Origin: Paramacrobiotus metropolitanus
Taxonomy: Eukaryota; Tardigrada; Eutardigrada; Parachela; Macrobiotidae
DNA: 64,000 nt
NCBI RefSeq assembly: GCF_019649055.1
Contig: NW_026570307.1
Coordinates: 372,001 to 436,000, forward strand
Direction of reading: 5' to 3'
Both the position numbers and the translations under genes were made by a program. The notes beneath the pieces were generated by a model. It ran no database searches. It saw nothing but the letters and a program-made list of their open reading frames with translations, and was not told the DNA's origin. Each line of letters starts with the position of its first letter. The stretch's first letter is position 1. Of the stretch, positions 38,006 to 52,643 are shown one piece after another.

Positions 38006-41000
38006 TTAAACATCCAAAATTAGACTCAGTGTTTCACTTTCTGAACGAACTTCGTCCGTATCTACCTTGCACTCGTCATCTACACCCGCCGGACGATGTT
38101 TTACAGAGAGCGAAATTCCTGCTTGGTCCTTCATCAGCTGGAACACATTGTATCTAAAAGTAAGACGTGGAACTGCGTAAAAATGTAATACTTTCCTTAA
38201 GTCCAACTATGTTTAATGCTTTCCATAATATATTGTACTTTGTATTTTGGTTAAGCTGGCATACTTAATTCATGAACTGTATACTGTCGAATCAAAAATT
38301 AATGCATGCATGCATTCCTTCGGTATTTTTGACACTATAAAAGACTGATATACAATAAAAAATATGGTGTTTTTCTAAAACGTAAAAAGTCGGTATGTTA
38401 TGTACAACAATAACTAGATACTCTGCTTACACAGTGAGTAGCGCCTTGGAACGCGCACAAACAATTTCAGGAGGGCGAGTTTCGTGGTAAGCGCACCTAC
38501 AAAAAGCAGAAATACCTATGCAAAATCTAAATTAATTGGCATTTCTTATTAGTGTTGGCTCAATTAAAGGCGCACCGTTGCAATCCAAAGGGTTCCTTGA
38601 GGTTCTCAACATTCACGCCCTCTTCGATCGTCTTCTCGTCACACGATATACCGAGTAAGCCAAAGATATGCCACAGTAGATGTTCCAGAGAACACACCAA
38701 TGGCAAATCCAATATGACATCTAAAATCTCGTGATTTAATTAATTTTTCTTCCAGTAACTCATTCAGTGATATTTTGATACATACATTACAGAATTGAGT
38801 ACGAACTGTCGAAATATGAGCTTCAAATAAACCAAAATTATCGTTGCTGAAATAATACAGGTTATGCGGACTTTTGACAAACGTACCTGTCTTAATGTTA
38901 TTGGCCTCTGCTTGTTCTACAGCTCTTTCACGCAGCCATACCAAACACTCCTTCACCATCTCACAGTCTTTTAGTAACGTAAAAATTAACGGTGGCACAT
39001 CATCGGTTCCGGAACTGTCGCGTAATAACTCTGTAATGGTTTGGAACATCTCTACATAATTGCAGCTGCGATTTATGCTTTTGAGAGCGGCGATGTCCCA
39101 GCCATCGTACTGTCGATCCAGTTCGATGCAGTCCAGTTCATACCGTGGATGAAACGGAATGAAACCTTCGTAGAGGATGTTATGGTGAAAATGCGCTGTG
39201 TCAATAAAAAATGAATGAATTAAAGTCAACAAACAACACACTAACCTCTTTTACTCTTTGAAAAACTGAATCAACTCAATAAAAAAAATTTATGTGACTT
39301 AAATGCAACGGTTACTCACTAAAAAACTGAAAGCAACTAACAACTATTCATGGTACCGTATTTTACTCTAAATGTTTACTGTCTATTCTTGTTCGTATAC
39401 TCGACTGTACTATTTACCCTGTTTCCAAGCGGCTTCACTAGCCTTTTCGACTGCCCGTTTGAATTCATCCGCTTTCAGTGTGTTGCCTTTGTTCTTTTGA
39501 TAAGCCATCCAATCCAGTGCGTCGCCGGCCAGCACAAACGAATGATAGGCCAAATCATCCAATCCGTTTTGCAGAGAAAACGAAGTCAAGTAAAATTCCA
39601 GAGGATTATGCACACACCTCACAGGGTTGGGGTCACTGCTCAAAGGAATACATGAAAACACGAAAATACGCTGAGAGAGGAAATCTAAAACCAAAAATAC
39701 ACAAGTAAGAATTAATACACATTAAAGTGATTAAACTACCACAAATTTACAGAACACAAGTAAAAAACTTGAGCTCGACACTGCAGTCTACAATACCATA
39801 TTCGCATTAAATAATTATTTTCCGTCTAAAATTCCGAAATTTTAACTTCAGAATACGAATAACTAATTTATGAATAGCAAGTTAACGGGAAGATAATCGT
39901 ATTAAACCAATTGAAAAATGCCAAAATAAATTAATAAGTATTGATAAGTTACAAAATGTAGGTAAAATCTTCGGTTTATTACTGTGCGGTAAATATCGCT
40001 CCGCCAGCTGATCCATCCACTTTTCCTCCGTATCCCTCTGCTCCGCTTGCTCAAGAATGTACAGCGCTCGCAGTGTCCCAACATCCTCCGCAGCAAAACG
40101 GCCTCGAATATACGGTAATTCCGACGGCGCAGACGGGTAGAACAGCTCCATCGCGTCCAGATCCGACATCCCCTTCAGACCGACCTTCTTCCGCACATCG
40201 TCCAAAGCATCACATTTTGCTACATATTCAGCAAGGATCTCTTCGGGCTTTCTTTCTGGTAATTCCTCGGTGTCGCTATCTTCCGGTGAGTGGCAATTAA
40301 GTTTTGCCCGTTCTTCACTCTTCATTCCCTGCAATTGTCAAACGGGTTATTTAAAATCAGTGATTTTAAGTACAAAACGCACGCTGACCAAAACGGAACA
40401 ACAATACAAATGGAAGTACACCAAAATTTAAATTTCACAGCAAAAAATAGCCGAATGGAAATTATTATAAAGACTGCAGTGGTACAACCGGTACGTAAAT
40501 ATTTTTCGGACAGTAAAACATAACAAAAACATTCAACAATCATCAATCCTTCAACGAAAACTCAAGTAGTAACTTTAAATGTAGTAGAATTTAGCTAGTA
40601 CTGTAGTGTAGAAGCAGTAAACTCCTAAAACAAGTACAATTTAACTTATAAAATAATATAACTTATATTAAAGTAATAATGTCGTAATGAACTGACAAAA
40701 ATCACCAAAATATCCGAAAAAAAAACAGCAGCGTGGAGCAAAATTTCGCTAACCTTACGATGCTTCATATCAAATTTTAATTTTATTTAGGTACAGTACA
40801 ATACAACATAGAGACTATAGATATGACAATATGTGTTGTAATGTGCAGAAGTGCGAATACAATAGAATCACCCTACTTGCCACATTTTGCCATATCTGGC
40901 ATTCGCGTAATCCTCTGGTCGCACGCCGCGTCGGCACTCTTTTTCCACCATAAGCGCGATGAAACGCGCATAGCCGCCTTTCGGCGTCGATGACCCGGTC

Positions 41001-41155
41001 CCGTTGGATCGTTTGGCGCCATTCGTGACAAAACGGTGCCCTGGATCGTAATCCTTCGTACGTTCGTCGTCTTCCCGTTGTCGAGGTGCAATGGGCAGAC
41101 TCTCCAGAAACCGCCTGTTGTCCAACTGCGAAACATGGCGCAGCTGTACAGGCAT
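38006..41155 (-). CDS. MAEL: Maelstrom (HMG box plus MAEL domain)
   Basis: Seven exons join in frame to 519 residues: 41155-40877, 40328-39983, 39684-39418, 39195-38887, 38720-38576, 38496-38431 and 38153-38006. The junction of exons 1 and 2 makes an HMG-box core: GGYARFIALMVEKECRR, then NARYGKMWQGMKSEERAKL. The MAEL domain follows: NPLEFYLTSFSLQNGLDDLA, HSFVLAGD, the FHHNI segment, VPPLIFTLLKDCEMVKECLVW, then QRCAYHETRPPEIVCARSKA and YNVFQLMKDQAGISL. The RC-x-H-E...C-A pattern matches the family's conserved Cys/His core (TRCKWHEEND..FCAL in mammals). Maelstrom acts in piRNA-guided transposon silencing in germ cells. It is head to head with Vasa. Confidence 0.82.
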
Positions 41156-41859
41156 CGTATGATCGTATGATCGTATCAATAGCACAAACCAAGCTATGCT
41201 CAAATCCTGACAAAAGTTGCGTAAAAAGCCATGAATTTACATAGATGATATCTTGATACCAAAATTTCTTCGAAAACGCACACAATTTTCGATTCCTGCG
41301 AACCTGGGAGAAAAAACTTGAAGCCAAAAAGCTCTAAAAGCAAGCAGTGAGAAGTGCAGACAAAGCCACAAAGGAGATCGAATAGATAAGAGGAAGCTGG
41401 TGTCTGCCGAGCTGCCAAGCATTTTTCCACGGTGATGCGAGTGACGTCGAATAGCAAAGCCCATTCCACTCACTGGGCAAATCGGTATTCCGCTTCGCCA
41501 ACAGGGCTTTTCCAGTGCGCGCCACGAAAAGATTCGTTTAATTTGCTGAGCAGTAGTGTGGCGCGCTTCTAACATTGCTGTACGTGGACGACTCGATATC
41601 GATCTCGAGTTCGGCAAGAGTAGAGTGGCCAACTGACAGCGGTGCCCTTTCGGTTCGAAAATTTTGCTTTGTCAGAATTTCATTTTTCGTTTTTCAGCTC
41701 CGGTTGTTGATCTCTTGATTTTCCAAACACGGAAGTCCCCACTTTTTATATTTCAGTTATCTGTTTGCTCTACAGTTCTATCTGCTCTTTTGTGCAACGC
41801 AGATTATTTAATCAATTAAGTGATCATCCTTTTGCAGTTTAACTCTCCGGAGCGCAAAC
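41156..41859. promoter_or_regulatory. bidirectional promoter region between Maelstrom and Vasa
   Basis: 704 bp separate the two start codons. No TATA box stands out on either side. The region contains a G+C-richer patch around 41400-41620 and CpG-containing blocks. A shared germline promoter is inferred from the arrangement, not from a known motif. Confidence 0.5.
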
Positions 41860-44800
41860 ATGAGTATACAAACGAAGGACCCCGATACAATGAACACATT
41901 GCTAATTTCTGCAGTTGTCAAAAGTAACGATGATTGGTTTCGCTTTTTCAGGTAGATTCGGATCTCGCTTTGGGTCGTCGGACACCACAGCGACAGCGGA
42001 AGCCACTTCAGAACCGCGATCCCGCTTCGGTGCCAGCAACGGCGCTGCCGAAGCGGATCCACCCAAAGAATCGCGTTTTGGCGGTTCCGGCGGCAATCCT
42101 CCTCCCACTCGGTCCCGCTTCGGCCGTAGCAGTGATCAGCCCAGTGGAGAAGAAAGCCAAGAATCGAAAATCGGTGGTGATCGTTCCGGAGACGATACGG
42201 GCTCCCGGCGTTCGCGATTCGGCGGCGGCGGTGGTAGTTCGCAGGATCAGAATAGAGCGGAAGAGCGGAAACCGTCGCGTTTTGGCCAGACGGATACGGG
42301 AGCGGGCGGGAATAATTCCAGCAGCGAAGGCCGACGGGGTGGCAGCCGATTTGGCGGCGGTGGCGATGCGGATGACAATCGATCAGATCAGCCGCGCAGC
42401 CGTTTTGGCAATCGGGACGACGGTAATCGGGGCGGGGGATCTCGTTTCGAAAGAAATTCAGAGGACCGCGGCGATCGCCAGCAGAATCGGGGAGACCGCG
42501 AGCAGGGTGGTTTCCGTGGCAACCGTGATGAGGATCGGAGTGATTTCCGTTCGGGCCACAACGAGCATGACGACCGTAGCGAGCGACCGCCCCGGGGAGG
42601 AGATGGCGACCGTGGGGAGCGACCAGCACGCGGAGGAGAAAGCGGGGAAGGGCAAGGTCAGCAACTAGAATTTCCATTGTACTTTTGTTTCCACCTCGGC
42701 AATCAACACTAGTAATTTTTCATTATTTCAACTGAATATTCTTAGCATTTTATTGAGTATTGTAAATGGAATATTGTAATAGGTAATTGTAAATCTTAGC
42801 ATTTAATCTGATTGCATTTGAATTAATGTCGTTTTTTCTACATAAAAACTAATTTAGCGCATTTATTGACATACTATTAATTTACGGGTGTTGACTGTGC
42901 TGATTAAATGCATATATGGCTTATGAACTTTACCAAGAGCAAGTGTATGTTTTATTTATTTATTTAGGTAGCAGTGATATGTAGGTAATAATTTTTAAAT
43001 TAATTAATACGTAACAAGATATCGAAATTACTGTAGCTCGAAAAAAACAATGGTTTCCGTGTGGCATTGATGTATGGTTATTTATGGATAATGACCGACA
43101 GTTGATTGAATTAGATTTGTATCGGATCGCTGGTAAGAGTAACCGCGAGCATGCTGAATGTTAACTTATTTATGAGCATTTTTTGTAGATTTTCGGCCAG
43201 TAGGTATCGCATTTTGAAATGATAGGTTAAAACAAAAAGAAAAGGGATGGTTTGAATTCAGCTAGAAGGTTTATCAAAAGGGCTAGAATTCTAGGCTTTC
43301 GCAAATCGTTTTTAATTACTGTTTTGTGTTATAGAATCTCGCCCTGCACCAGTGAACTACGTTCCTCCAGAACGGCCAACGGAGCGTGATGATCTTCGGA
43401 AGGAACACACCACAGCTGGCATCAATTTCAAAAAGTACGGAAATGTTCCTATTAACGTTTCCGGCAACATGCTGGAGAAGCCGGTGGACAGCTTCAAACA
43501 GTCAGGCTTACATCCGACCGTACTGGAAGCAGTGGAGTACATGAAATACGAGATTCCCACGCCGATCCAAAAATACTGCATTCCTGCCATTCTGTCCGGT
43601 CAGGATATAATGGCCTGCGCCCAGACAGGATCAGGGAAAACAGCCGGCTACTTGCTGCCGATCATTTCGCGCATGCTCAAGGACAACGTCCAGCCGGCTG
43701 AGCCAACAGGAAAAAGCTATCCACAGTGCTTGGTTCTGTGCCCCACGCGTGAACTGGCCTCCCAGGTGGACAAGGAAGCGGCAATCTACACGCACGGGAC
43801 CGGGCTGAAGTCTTTCGCGGTTTACGGCCAAACCGATGTGCGTTACATGGCCAACCATCTGCGGACGGGAGTCAACATCATTGCGGCCACCACCGGACGC
43901 CTGAAAGACACGCTGGAGAGGGGAATGATCAATTTGAGCAACCTCCAGTATTTGGTGTTGGACGAAGCGGATCGCATGCTGGATATGGGTAAATATATTT
44001 TGTTAGAATACTTTTCCTGGAGAATACGTACTTAAGTATTAATCGGAATTTGAACCACTTAATTCATGGCATGATATGCGTTTTTTTCACAGGCTTCAGT
44101 CAGGACATCGAACGCATCGTGGAGAACGCTAATATGCCCAAGAAGGAAAATCGTCTGACCCTGATGTTTTCCGCGACTTTTCCTGAAGTGGTTCAGACGC
44201 TGGCCCGGAACTTTTTACGTAAAGACTATCTGTTCATCGCCACCGGTATCCTTGGCGGCGCGTGCTGCGATGTGGAACAGGAGATTATTAAATGTGATGG
44301 AAGGTCCGAAAAAAGAGAGAAACTGGATGAAATTCTGGAGAAACGAAAGGAGCTGAACAATGGCCAGGTATGGATTTCTACTATTCTGATATTACGATTA
44401 GTTCAAGCGGTGAACTTGTTCTTGCTGTCAAGATTAATTTTGATTGGGCATTTGTTGCAGTATGAGAAGACACTTATTTTCGTTCAAACAAAAGAAGAGA
44501 CCGATAAACTGGGCCTCGAGCTTGCTTGCAACAATATTTCCAGCACCACCATACACGGAGGTCGCACTCAAGAACAACGCGAAATAGCCTTGGCTGATTT
44601 TAAGTCCGGCCGAAAGGCGGTACTGGTGGCCACTAACGTTGCTGCCCGTGGTAAGAAAACTTGATATTCTTGCCGCTTCCGATTGTAACTGTGTTTTTTC
44701 AGTAACTTCGGACATAATTGCATGTCTTGGTAAATTAATTCTTTGCAATCCCGTTACTTTGTGAGCTGTGTTTTACTGTTTTGTTAAATACGCTGTACTG

Positions 44801-46336
44801 TTGTTGTCTAATTACATGACGCTGTGCGGAAGTCACGGAAAAAATCCAAACGTTTTATAAGCTCGTAGAATTGCGAAATGTGACCTTGGAAGACGTTTTA
44901 ATGAGCTTTTTCTTCTTGCAGGTCTTGATATTCCGGACGTAAAGCATGTAATTAACTGGGATTTGCCGCGCAGTGCGGACGATATGGACGAATACGTTCA
45001 CCGTATTGGACGAACTGGCCGCGTCGGCAACCAGGGTATGGCTACCACTTTCTACACGTCTCGGGATGTCAACATTGCTCCGCGGCTGATCGACATCCTC
45101 CACGGCTCGGGAGCACGTGGTCCTGATTGGTTGTATGATGAAGCGGGAATGACACCCCCGGCACCGACGGGAGAGCGGCCAACAGCGACAAAAAGTTTTG
45201 GCGCCCAGGATAATCGTGTAAGAAAATAAGTGGTTTGGTACAGAATATATAAAAATGCGGACTAATAATATTGTACAGTATTGTAAGCCATCTTCCAGCT
45301 TCATGTTGCATCGTTCTACATCCATATTATTCTGTTTTTTGTTCGCTTCTCTTAGCACAGATATTTTTAGCGTTGTTTTATTTTGATTGCAGCGCTTCCC
45401 TGCAGATGATAAGTCAGAGGTAAGAGAAGCAGCGGTTACTTATTACGAGCGTGTCGATCTCAGTTTCACTTGTGTAATGAATTGAAGGAGTCTGGTCCTT
45501 GCCGATGGGAAACGTCTGATAAGGTCACTTTGGATTGATGGGATTGATAATTCGTGAAGTAAATACATGAATGGGTTTTTTGTGCAGGAGCAGCCAGCGT
45601 CGCAGCCACAACGAAGACGTTTCGGCGATTCTGGTGCCGCAAATCGTGACCAGGAAGGCGAGGTGAGTTTTGTTTAGGAATTACGACTGCTTCTTCGAAT
45701 TCAAGTCGGTACCTTGCGGATGAGTGATATCATAGCTTATTTCTATTGCGTTCGAATTCTGTCTTTAAATTTGTGACGGTGAACAGTGTTTATATTGTAG
45801 GGAAATCGCTCACAGTCCCGCAGCGATGCTGGTCGCAACGATCAAAAGGAAGAGGTGTGTTAGCACATGGCGATGTATCTGAAAAATGGTGTACAACAAT
45901 GCAAGTGTCTTAAAGATTGTCTTCGTTCTTTCAGGCGCCTGGCTCAGCGGCAAGCTCAGTATGGCTTTCTATTTACTCATTTTTGTTAAATTTTACTATG
46001 TTTTAAAATTAATTACATTAACAGTTTAAAATTTTCCGTGCGTAGGGAGTTGTAAATTATTTTTTCCTTTTCAGACTACTCGTACACGCTTTGGCTCAAA
46101 TCGAGGCAGCGAAAGTAAAGATGATAACGTAAGTATAACAATTACTTTCTTACCCCCTAAAAAACCACCGTGAGAGTTTTATACAGTCGCTGTTTTTCAG
46201 GCATCTGCTGGTGGAAGTGGCGAATCGGTAAGCTGTGGATACTGACACCAAAATTTTCCTACTTTTGAATAACAAGCTTTGCAAATATTAACGCGTCTTT
46301 TTTCTACAGAGAAGCCGCTTTGGAAGCCGCTTCTAA
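41860..46336 (+). CDS. vasa: Vasa (DDX4) DEAD-box RNA helicase with SRFG repeats
   Basis: Thirteen exons join to exactly 804 codons: 41860-41863, 41952-42656, 43335-43988, 44093-44367, 44461-44650, 44922-45217, 45393-45419, 45588-45662, 45801-45854, 45935-45958, 46075-46128, 46201-46227 and 46310-46336. Exon 1 is ATG plus one base. The N-terminus repeats SRFG about nine times, with RGG-like stretches. Helicase motifs: [39 protein letters not shown] and [20 protein letters not shown] after motif III is the Vasa form (DDX3/PL10 differs), so Vasa is preferred. The tail, split over small in-frame exons, ends RSRFGSRF. Vasa remodels RNA in germ granules and feeds the piRNA cycle. Confidence 0.88.
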
Positions 46337-47110
46337 TTGCAAACGGTAAATGTTGCTGAATCTTAATTTCGTCGCTTATTTCCATTTTCTGCAAGTTTTC
46401 TCATCGCTCTAGCAGCAACCGAAGCAGTTTGTGCTAGCTGCTGGGCATTATTACCATGACTGTTACTTTTTCAGTGTAGGAAAGGAAATAAGTATTTGAA
46501 TCTGTTATAATGGTAAAATTTTGCTTTTCAGCTGCCGATTTGTGGATGATAATCAACAGGCACTTCATTAGCGTTTCGGATTTACCGGAATTTATATCGC
46601 CTTTAATGGATGAATCGCTCATCGACGTCGCGTTTTCATTGTATGGGTTAGTTGGCAGTTGTGGTAAAATCAGCTTTTGACACAGTTTGTCGATCGCATT
46701 ATTATGATCCTGGACTTCTGTTTCCTTTTTTTTGCTGCTAAAACTTGGTTCTTTTTTTTGTTATTATATGCCCAGATTGTTTGTGGATTCTGAATTCTGT
46801 GTTGCACTCCCTCTTTACAGTGTTTCTGCTGATATCGGATTTTGCATTTCACCTGTAAAAACAAATGTTACGAGAGAAGTGTTGTTTCCAAGCAATGGTA
46901 TTAAAATTATTCTCATTGATCGCGCGTGGGGTGGAAAGCGCTGAGACTGTCAAGTCCAGTTTGCAATAATCCGCTGTAGTACTTTCTGAATTCGTAAAAA
47001 ATGCGAAAGAAAATTTGGGAATTGGAACAGTCGAGTCAGATTATTCGTACTAAATAATTATGCAGCATTTTACCGGCTTCCTTTGTAATGCTTAGAGGTT
47101 CCTTGAATTT
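46337..47110. other. intergenic
   Basis: This lies between the Vasa stop and the aquaporin start, both on the plus strand. It should hold the Vasa 3' UTR and the aquaporin promoter; no gene is seen. Confidence 0.35.
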
Positions 47111-48408
47111 ATGGACGTAATGGAAGATCTTTTCCGCAGTGGTGTGAATACCCCGTTAGGTTCGTTTATCCAACAGGTATTGTTAACGGAAGCAACGGTA
47201 TTAGGTGTTCAGAATCTTCCAGGTGGCCGTTATCCGTTTATTGAGGAATTTTTCTATACATTCCAAGCATCAGTGCTGGGTCATGAGTTGGGTGTAATTA
47301 AAAAAGTGTACGGACCGGGACCGTATGCAGTGGGTTTTTTCTTACTCACCGTGCTGTATGCAATGACTTACTATCCCAATATTTATGCAAATTCCGCCAG
47401 TACGATCCATAAATTTGCGCATGAAAAACGAATGACCGTGCTGGAGTTAGCGGTGCATCTGTCGGTGCAGATTAGTGCGTGTCTAGTGGCACATCAGTAT
47501 GTGAATTGGGTATGGTCGTCGGAAATATTCCATTCGTTGGTCCTGCATTGGGATCCCCTGAGTCCCTGTAAAACGGACATTAAGGTTTGCAATTTTATGT
47601 TACTGGTAATCAGTTATATTTCCTTTATTATTTTTTGAATATGCTTCTGTACTTGGATCAGAATCTCGGTAATATTGTTTATTAAATGTACTCGTGTATG
47701 TACTTCATACTGGACTTCATACTGGATTTAAATTTTATACTGGAAGTAATTCATACGAGTACTGGATTTAAATTTTGTGACAGTAAAGCGATTTATTATC
47801 AATTTTGTACATCCGAAAACAGCAGATTTCAATTTCAGGTTCCATTGCCGTTAGCAATAACGGTTGAGGCAACTTTGACCTTTGCGGCGAAATTATTTGG
47901 TCATGGGAAAAGCCAGCTGCCCTTGGGCCTGTTATTACACTGCGCTGTTATTTTGGGCCTTTCTCTTATTGGTGAGAAAATTATCAAGAATGGGTTTTTA
48001 AATTTTTTAAATTTACTGCCTGTCGAATCTCGGTGTGTAATTTACTTACAATGACGTAACTGCATTGAGTGTTAATCCAGCTGACAATGAGTGTTAATCC
48101 GGCTGACAATGAGTGTTAATCCATACGTAAAGCAAAGAACATCCACCTAATAAAATGATTGACGAAAATTTTTATTCTCATAATCAAATTCTTATCAGCT
48201 GTTTATTATTAAGTACTTGTTAGAACTGGTGCTCTGTTTTTCAGGTGGACCATATACGGGCGGATATTTTAACCCGAGTTTGGCGTTTAGCTTGCAATAT
48301 CGATGTAATGGTCATACAGATGCAGAATTTTTTGCAGTATACTTTCTCGGTCCGACTATTGGTGCATTTTTTCTGGAGAATATGCCGATAGAATATGGAA
48401 AAAAATAA
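47111..48408 (+). CDS. superaquaporin (AQP11/12-like) with altered NPA boxes
   Basis: Three exons (47111-47584, 47839-47971, 48245-48408) join in frame to 256 residues with about six membrane helices. The second pore loop reads GGPYTGGYFNPSLAFSL, so NPA is NPS; vertebrate AQP11 has TGAVFNPALALSL at this place, and the next helix (AEFFAVYFLGPTIGAFF) aligns with FPQFFIVYWLAPSLGI. The first pore loop is YPNIYANSASTIHKF, where AQP11/12 have NPC or NPT; here it is NSA. Superaquaporins are usually intracellular and carry water, glycerol or peroxide. The protein ends shortly after helix 6. A 22-bp tandem repeat sits in intron 2. Confidence 0.8.
48067..48122. repeat. 22-bp tandem repeat, 2.5 copies
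   Basis: The unit GAGTGTTAATCCAGCTGACA plus two bases occurs at 48067-48088 and 48089-48110 (one A to G change), with a 12-nt partial third copy. It lies in the second intron of the aquaporin gene. Confidence 0.85.
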
Positions 48409-48924
48409 AGCCTAAAGGCAACTGGAATAGATATCGAAATGTCGAATAAACTTCTTTCCGGTGTCTGACCTTATTGTATGCCAATACAGTAATAATAATG
48501 CCATATGAAATTAATGATGGTACAAAAGTGCAGCCACCGCCCACCGGCCACTCGAAGAAACAGCTACTGCCGGATGAGGGGGGGGGGGGCTATCAAAAGA
48601 TTTTTCGAATACTGTGTACTGTACTGAGTGTACTCGTACGTTACTTCTATTCGCCCGCACTTCCAAGTTTAGTGTTTACCTAGTGTTTACAGTTTACCTA
48701 ATTTTCTCATTTTCAAATTTGTTCCAACTTCCCGCCGTTCCCGGAGAGCTGTGCTTACAAATTTTTTTCTACGCATAACGCGCGGTTAATGTTGCTCCTT
48801 GGAGCTACTCTCCTCAGAAAGCAGCAGTGTCAGCAGTACGCTGATTTTGTATCTGTTTAACATTGTTATTTGTTAGACTCATAGAGTCATACTGTCATAG
48901 ACATAATTAGTGGATCTGCAGAGA
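48409..48924. other. intergenic with a G12 run
   Basis: This lies between the aquaporin stop and the VPS25 start. A run of twelve G occurs at 48578-48589. It should contain the VPS25 promoter. No gene is seen. Confidence 0.4.
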
Positions 48925-50244
48925 ATGGCTCGAAAAACAGCTGCATTCGAGATGCCATGGCAGTACAATTTCCCCCCGTTCTTCACGTAAGGCATGTTCG
49001 CACTTCCGCACGATGCCTGATACTGGTGATAACAGTTTGATTTCCATAATCCTATAGTCTTCAGCCAAATCTGGATACGCGGAAGCTACAGCTGGATGCG
49101 TGGTGTGCGCTGGTGTTGAATTATCACCGAGCGAATCGCCTTCACGTGCTGGATATCAACGAAGCACAGACTGGTGCCTTGTTCCATAATTCCGCCATAA
49201 ACAGTAAGATCGAGTTGAAGACGTTAAAGTTTCGTGCGTGTGTTTTTCGTAATCGTATATATATTGTTATTTTGGGTAGGAAAATTATCCCTGGAAGTGA
49301 TCAGTCTTATCCTGGACGAGCTTCGACGCACAGGTTAGTTTTCTCGGTTTGCTTCTGGTACGGAATCGGAAACGCAGTTGTGATTATACGTTCTGACGCA
49401 GGCAATGTTGAATGGTTGGATAAGCAGAAGCGGCGATGTTGGATATTGTGGCGCAGTGTCGACGATTGGGCTAAAGTGATTTATCGTTGGGTGTGTCGTT
49501 TTTATGTTTTCTTTTTTAAAACCAGTTTAATCGAAATTATGTACTTCTTACAGGCTGTCGACAGTGGGATGCTGAACACAGTTTGCACTCTTTATGAACT
49601 TATACATGGACATGATACTGCCGATGAAGGTACGAGTACGTCTGTAAAGGGAGCATTTACAATTTTACAGCGTTTTATTATTTTCAAAAAAAGGCGTTTT
49701 TAACCAGATTAGTCTTCAGGATTGCTTTGCGCTCTTTGAACTACAGTTTGCATTTTCTTAAACATTGCTATTTTCGAAACTAACGGTAGGAGTATAAAAT
49801 ATGACTTGCTGACTGATTGTTGCATTTCACATCTGCATGCTACAAATTAAAAATCATGAGTTATCATGAAGTATCATGGCTCTGTTTTTAATATACGCTT
49901 TGCTTTTATTTGAAACGTTTATAAATGATAGCAAGTATTTTAAGTGTTTTTCGCCATTTTTCCGAAGCAATGGCTGCCGTACAGGCTTTTGTTACTGCAG
50001 ATTTCTCTAGAATTTTCTTTTCGTTATAGTAATTTTTATTTGATTGTTACTGTTGCAGTTTCATCTTCCAAACGTTGCTGTGCTTGATTTAGGAAATTTA
50101 ATTTGGCTTTGATCCTCTGCTTCGTTTACAGAGTTCTACGGTATGGACCAGGAGTTGATGCTACAAGCTTTGAAAATCCTAGAACGGCAAAAAAAGGCGG
50201 AATTAATAACTATTGATGGAAACTCCGGTGTCAAGTTTTTCTAG
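48925..50244 (+). CDS. VPS25: ESCRT-II subunit VPS25
   Basis: Six exons (48925-48986, 49058-49203, 49280-49333, 49402-49490, 49554-49629, 50132-50244) join in frame to 179 residues; human VPS25 has 176. It starts with the family's PPxY-like core FEMPWQYNFPPFFTLQPN. Then come LDAWCALVLNYHRANRLHVL, PLFNN replaced by ALFHNSAIN, and two winged-helix domains: RKLSLEVISLILDELRRTGN, VEWLDKQKRRCWILWRS, VCTLYELIHGHDTADEEFYG, then AELITIDGNSGVKFF at the C-terminus. VPS25 binds VPS20/CHMP6 and helps sort ubiquitinated cargo into multivesicular bodies. The stop is followed by a convergent ATG5. Confidence 0.95.
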
Positions 50245-50630
50245 CACATTATTGTAGTCAGTCTTTATAAAAATTACCACAGAGTATCTGTAAGTCCGTA
50301 TTTGTATCTCGTCTTTCTCGTTCCCGTTTCTATCGTTTAGTTTTATTCAGAGCATTTGTATTTCACACTGGTATGGAGAACAAAAACTGCGTGACACTTG
50401 AAAATCATTCCGAAATTGGTGCGATCGCTGCGAAAGACAAATAAAAACCAAGTCGCCGATAAGTCATTGGTAAACGGATTTTTACAAACATCAACTATCA
50501 AGCCACAATAACTGATAATAAATATTAGCAGCAGCATGCATTAATAACATTTCAAAAGAGCCATTCGTAACAATGTTAACAGTACTAGTACTTGTAAACT
50601 TTTAAAGCGCCTGTTAAACACAAAAAGATA
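50245..50630. other. intergenic, convergent 3' UTRs
   Basis: This lies between the VPS25 and ATG5 stops. No gene is seen. Confidence 0.35.

Positions 50631-52643
<2,013 letters not shown>

Noticed and set aside
41808-42677. 289-codon minus-strand open frame opposite the Vasa N-terminus
   Set aside because: It is the antisense shadow of a G+C-rich, repeat-coding exon; no splice or family support.
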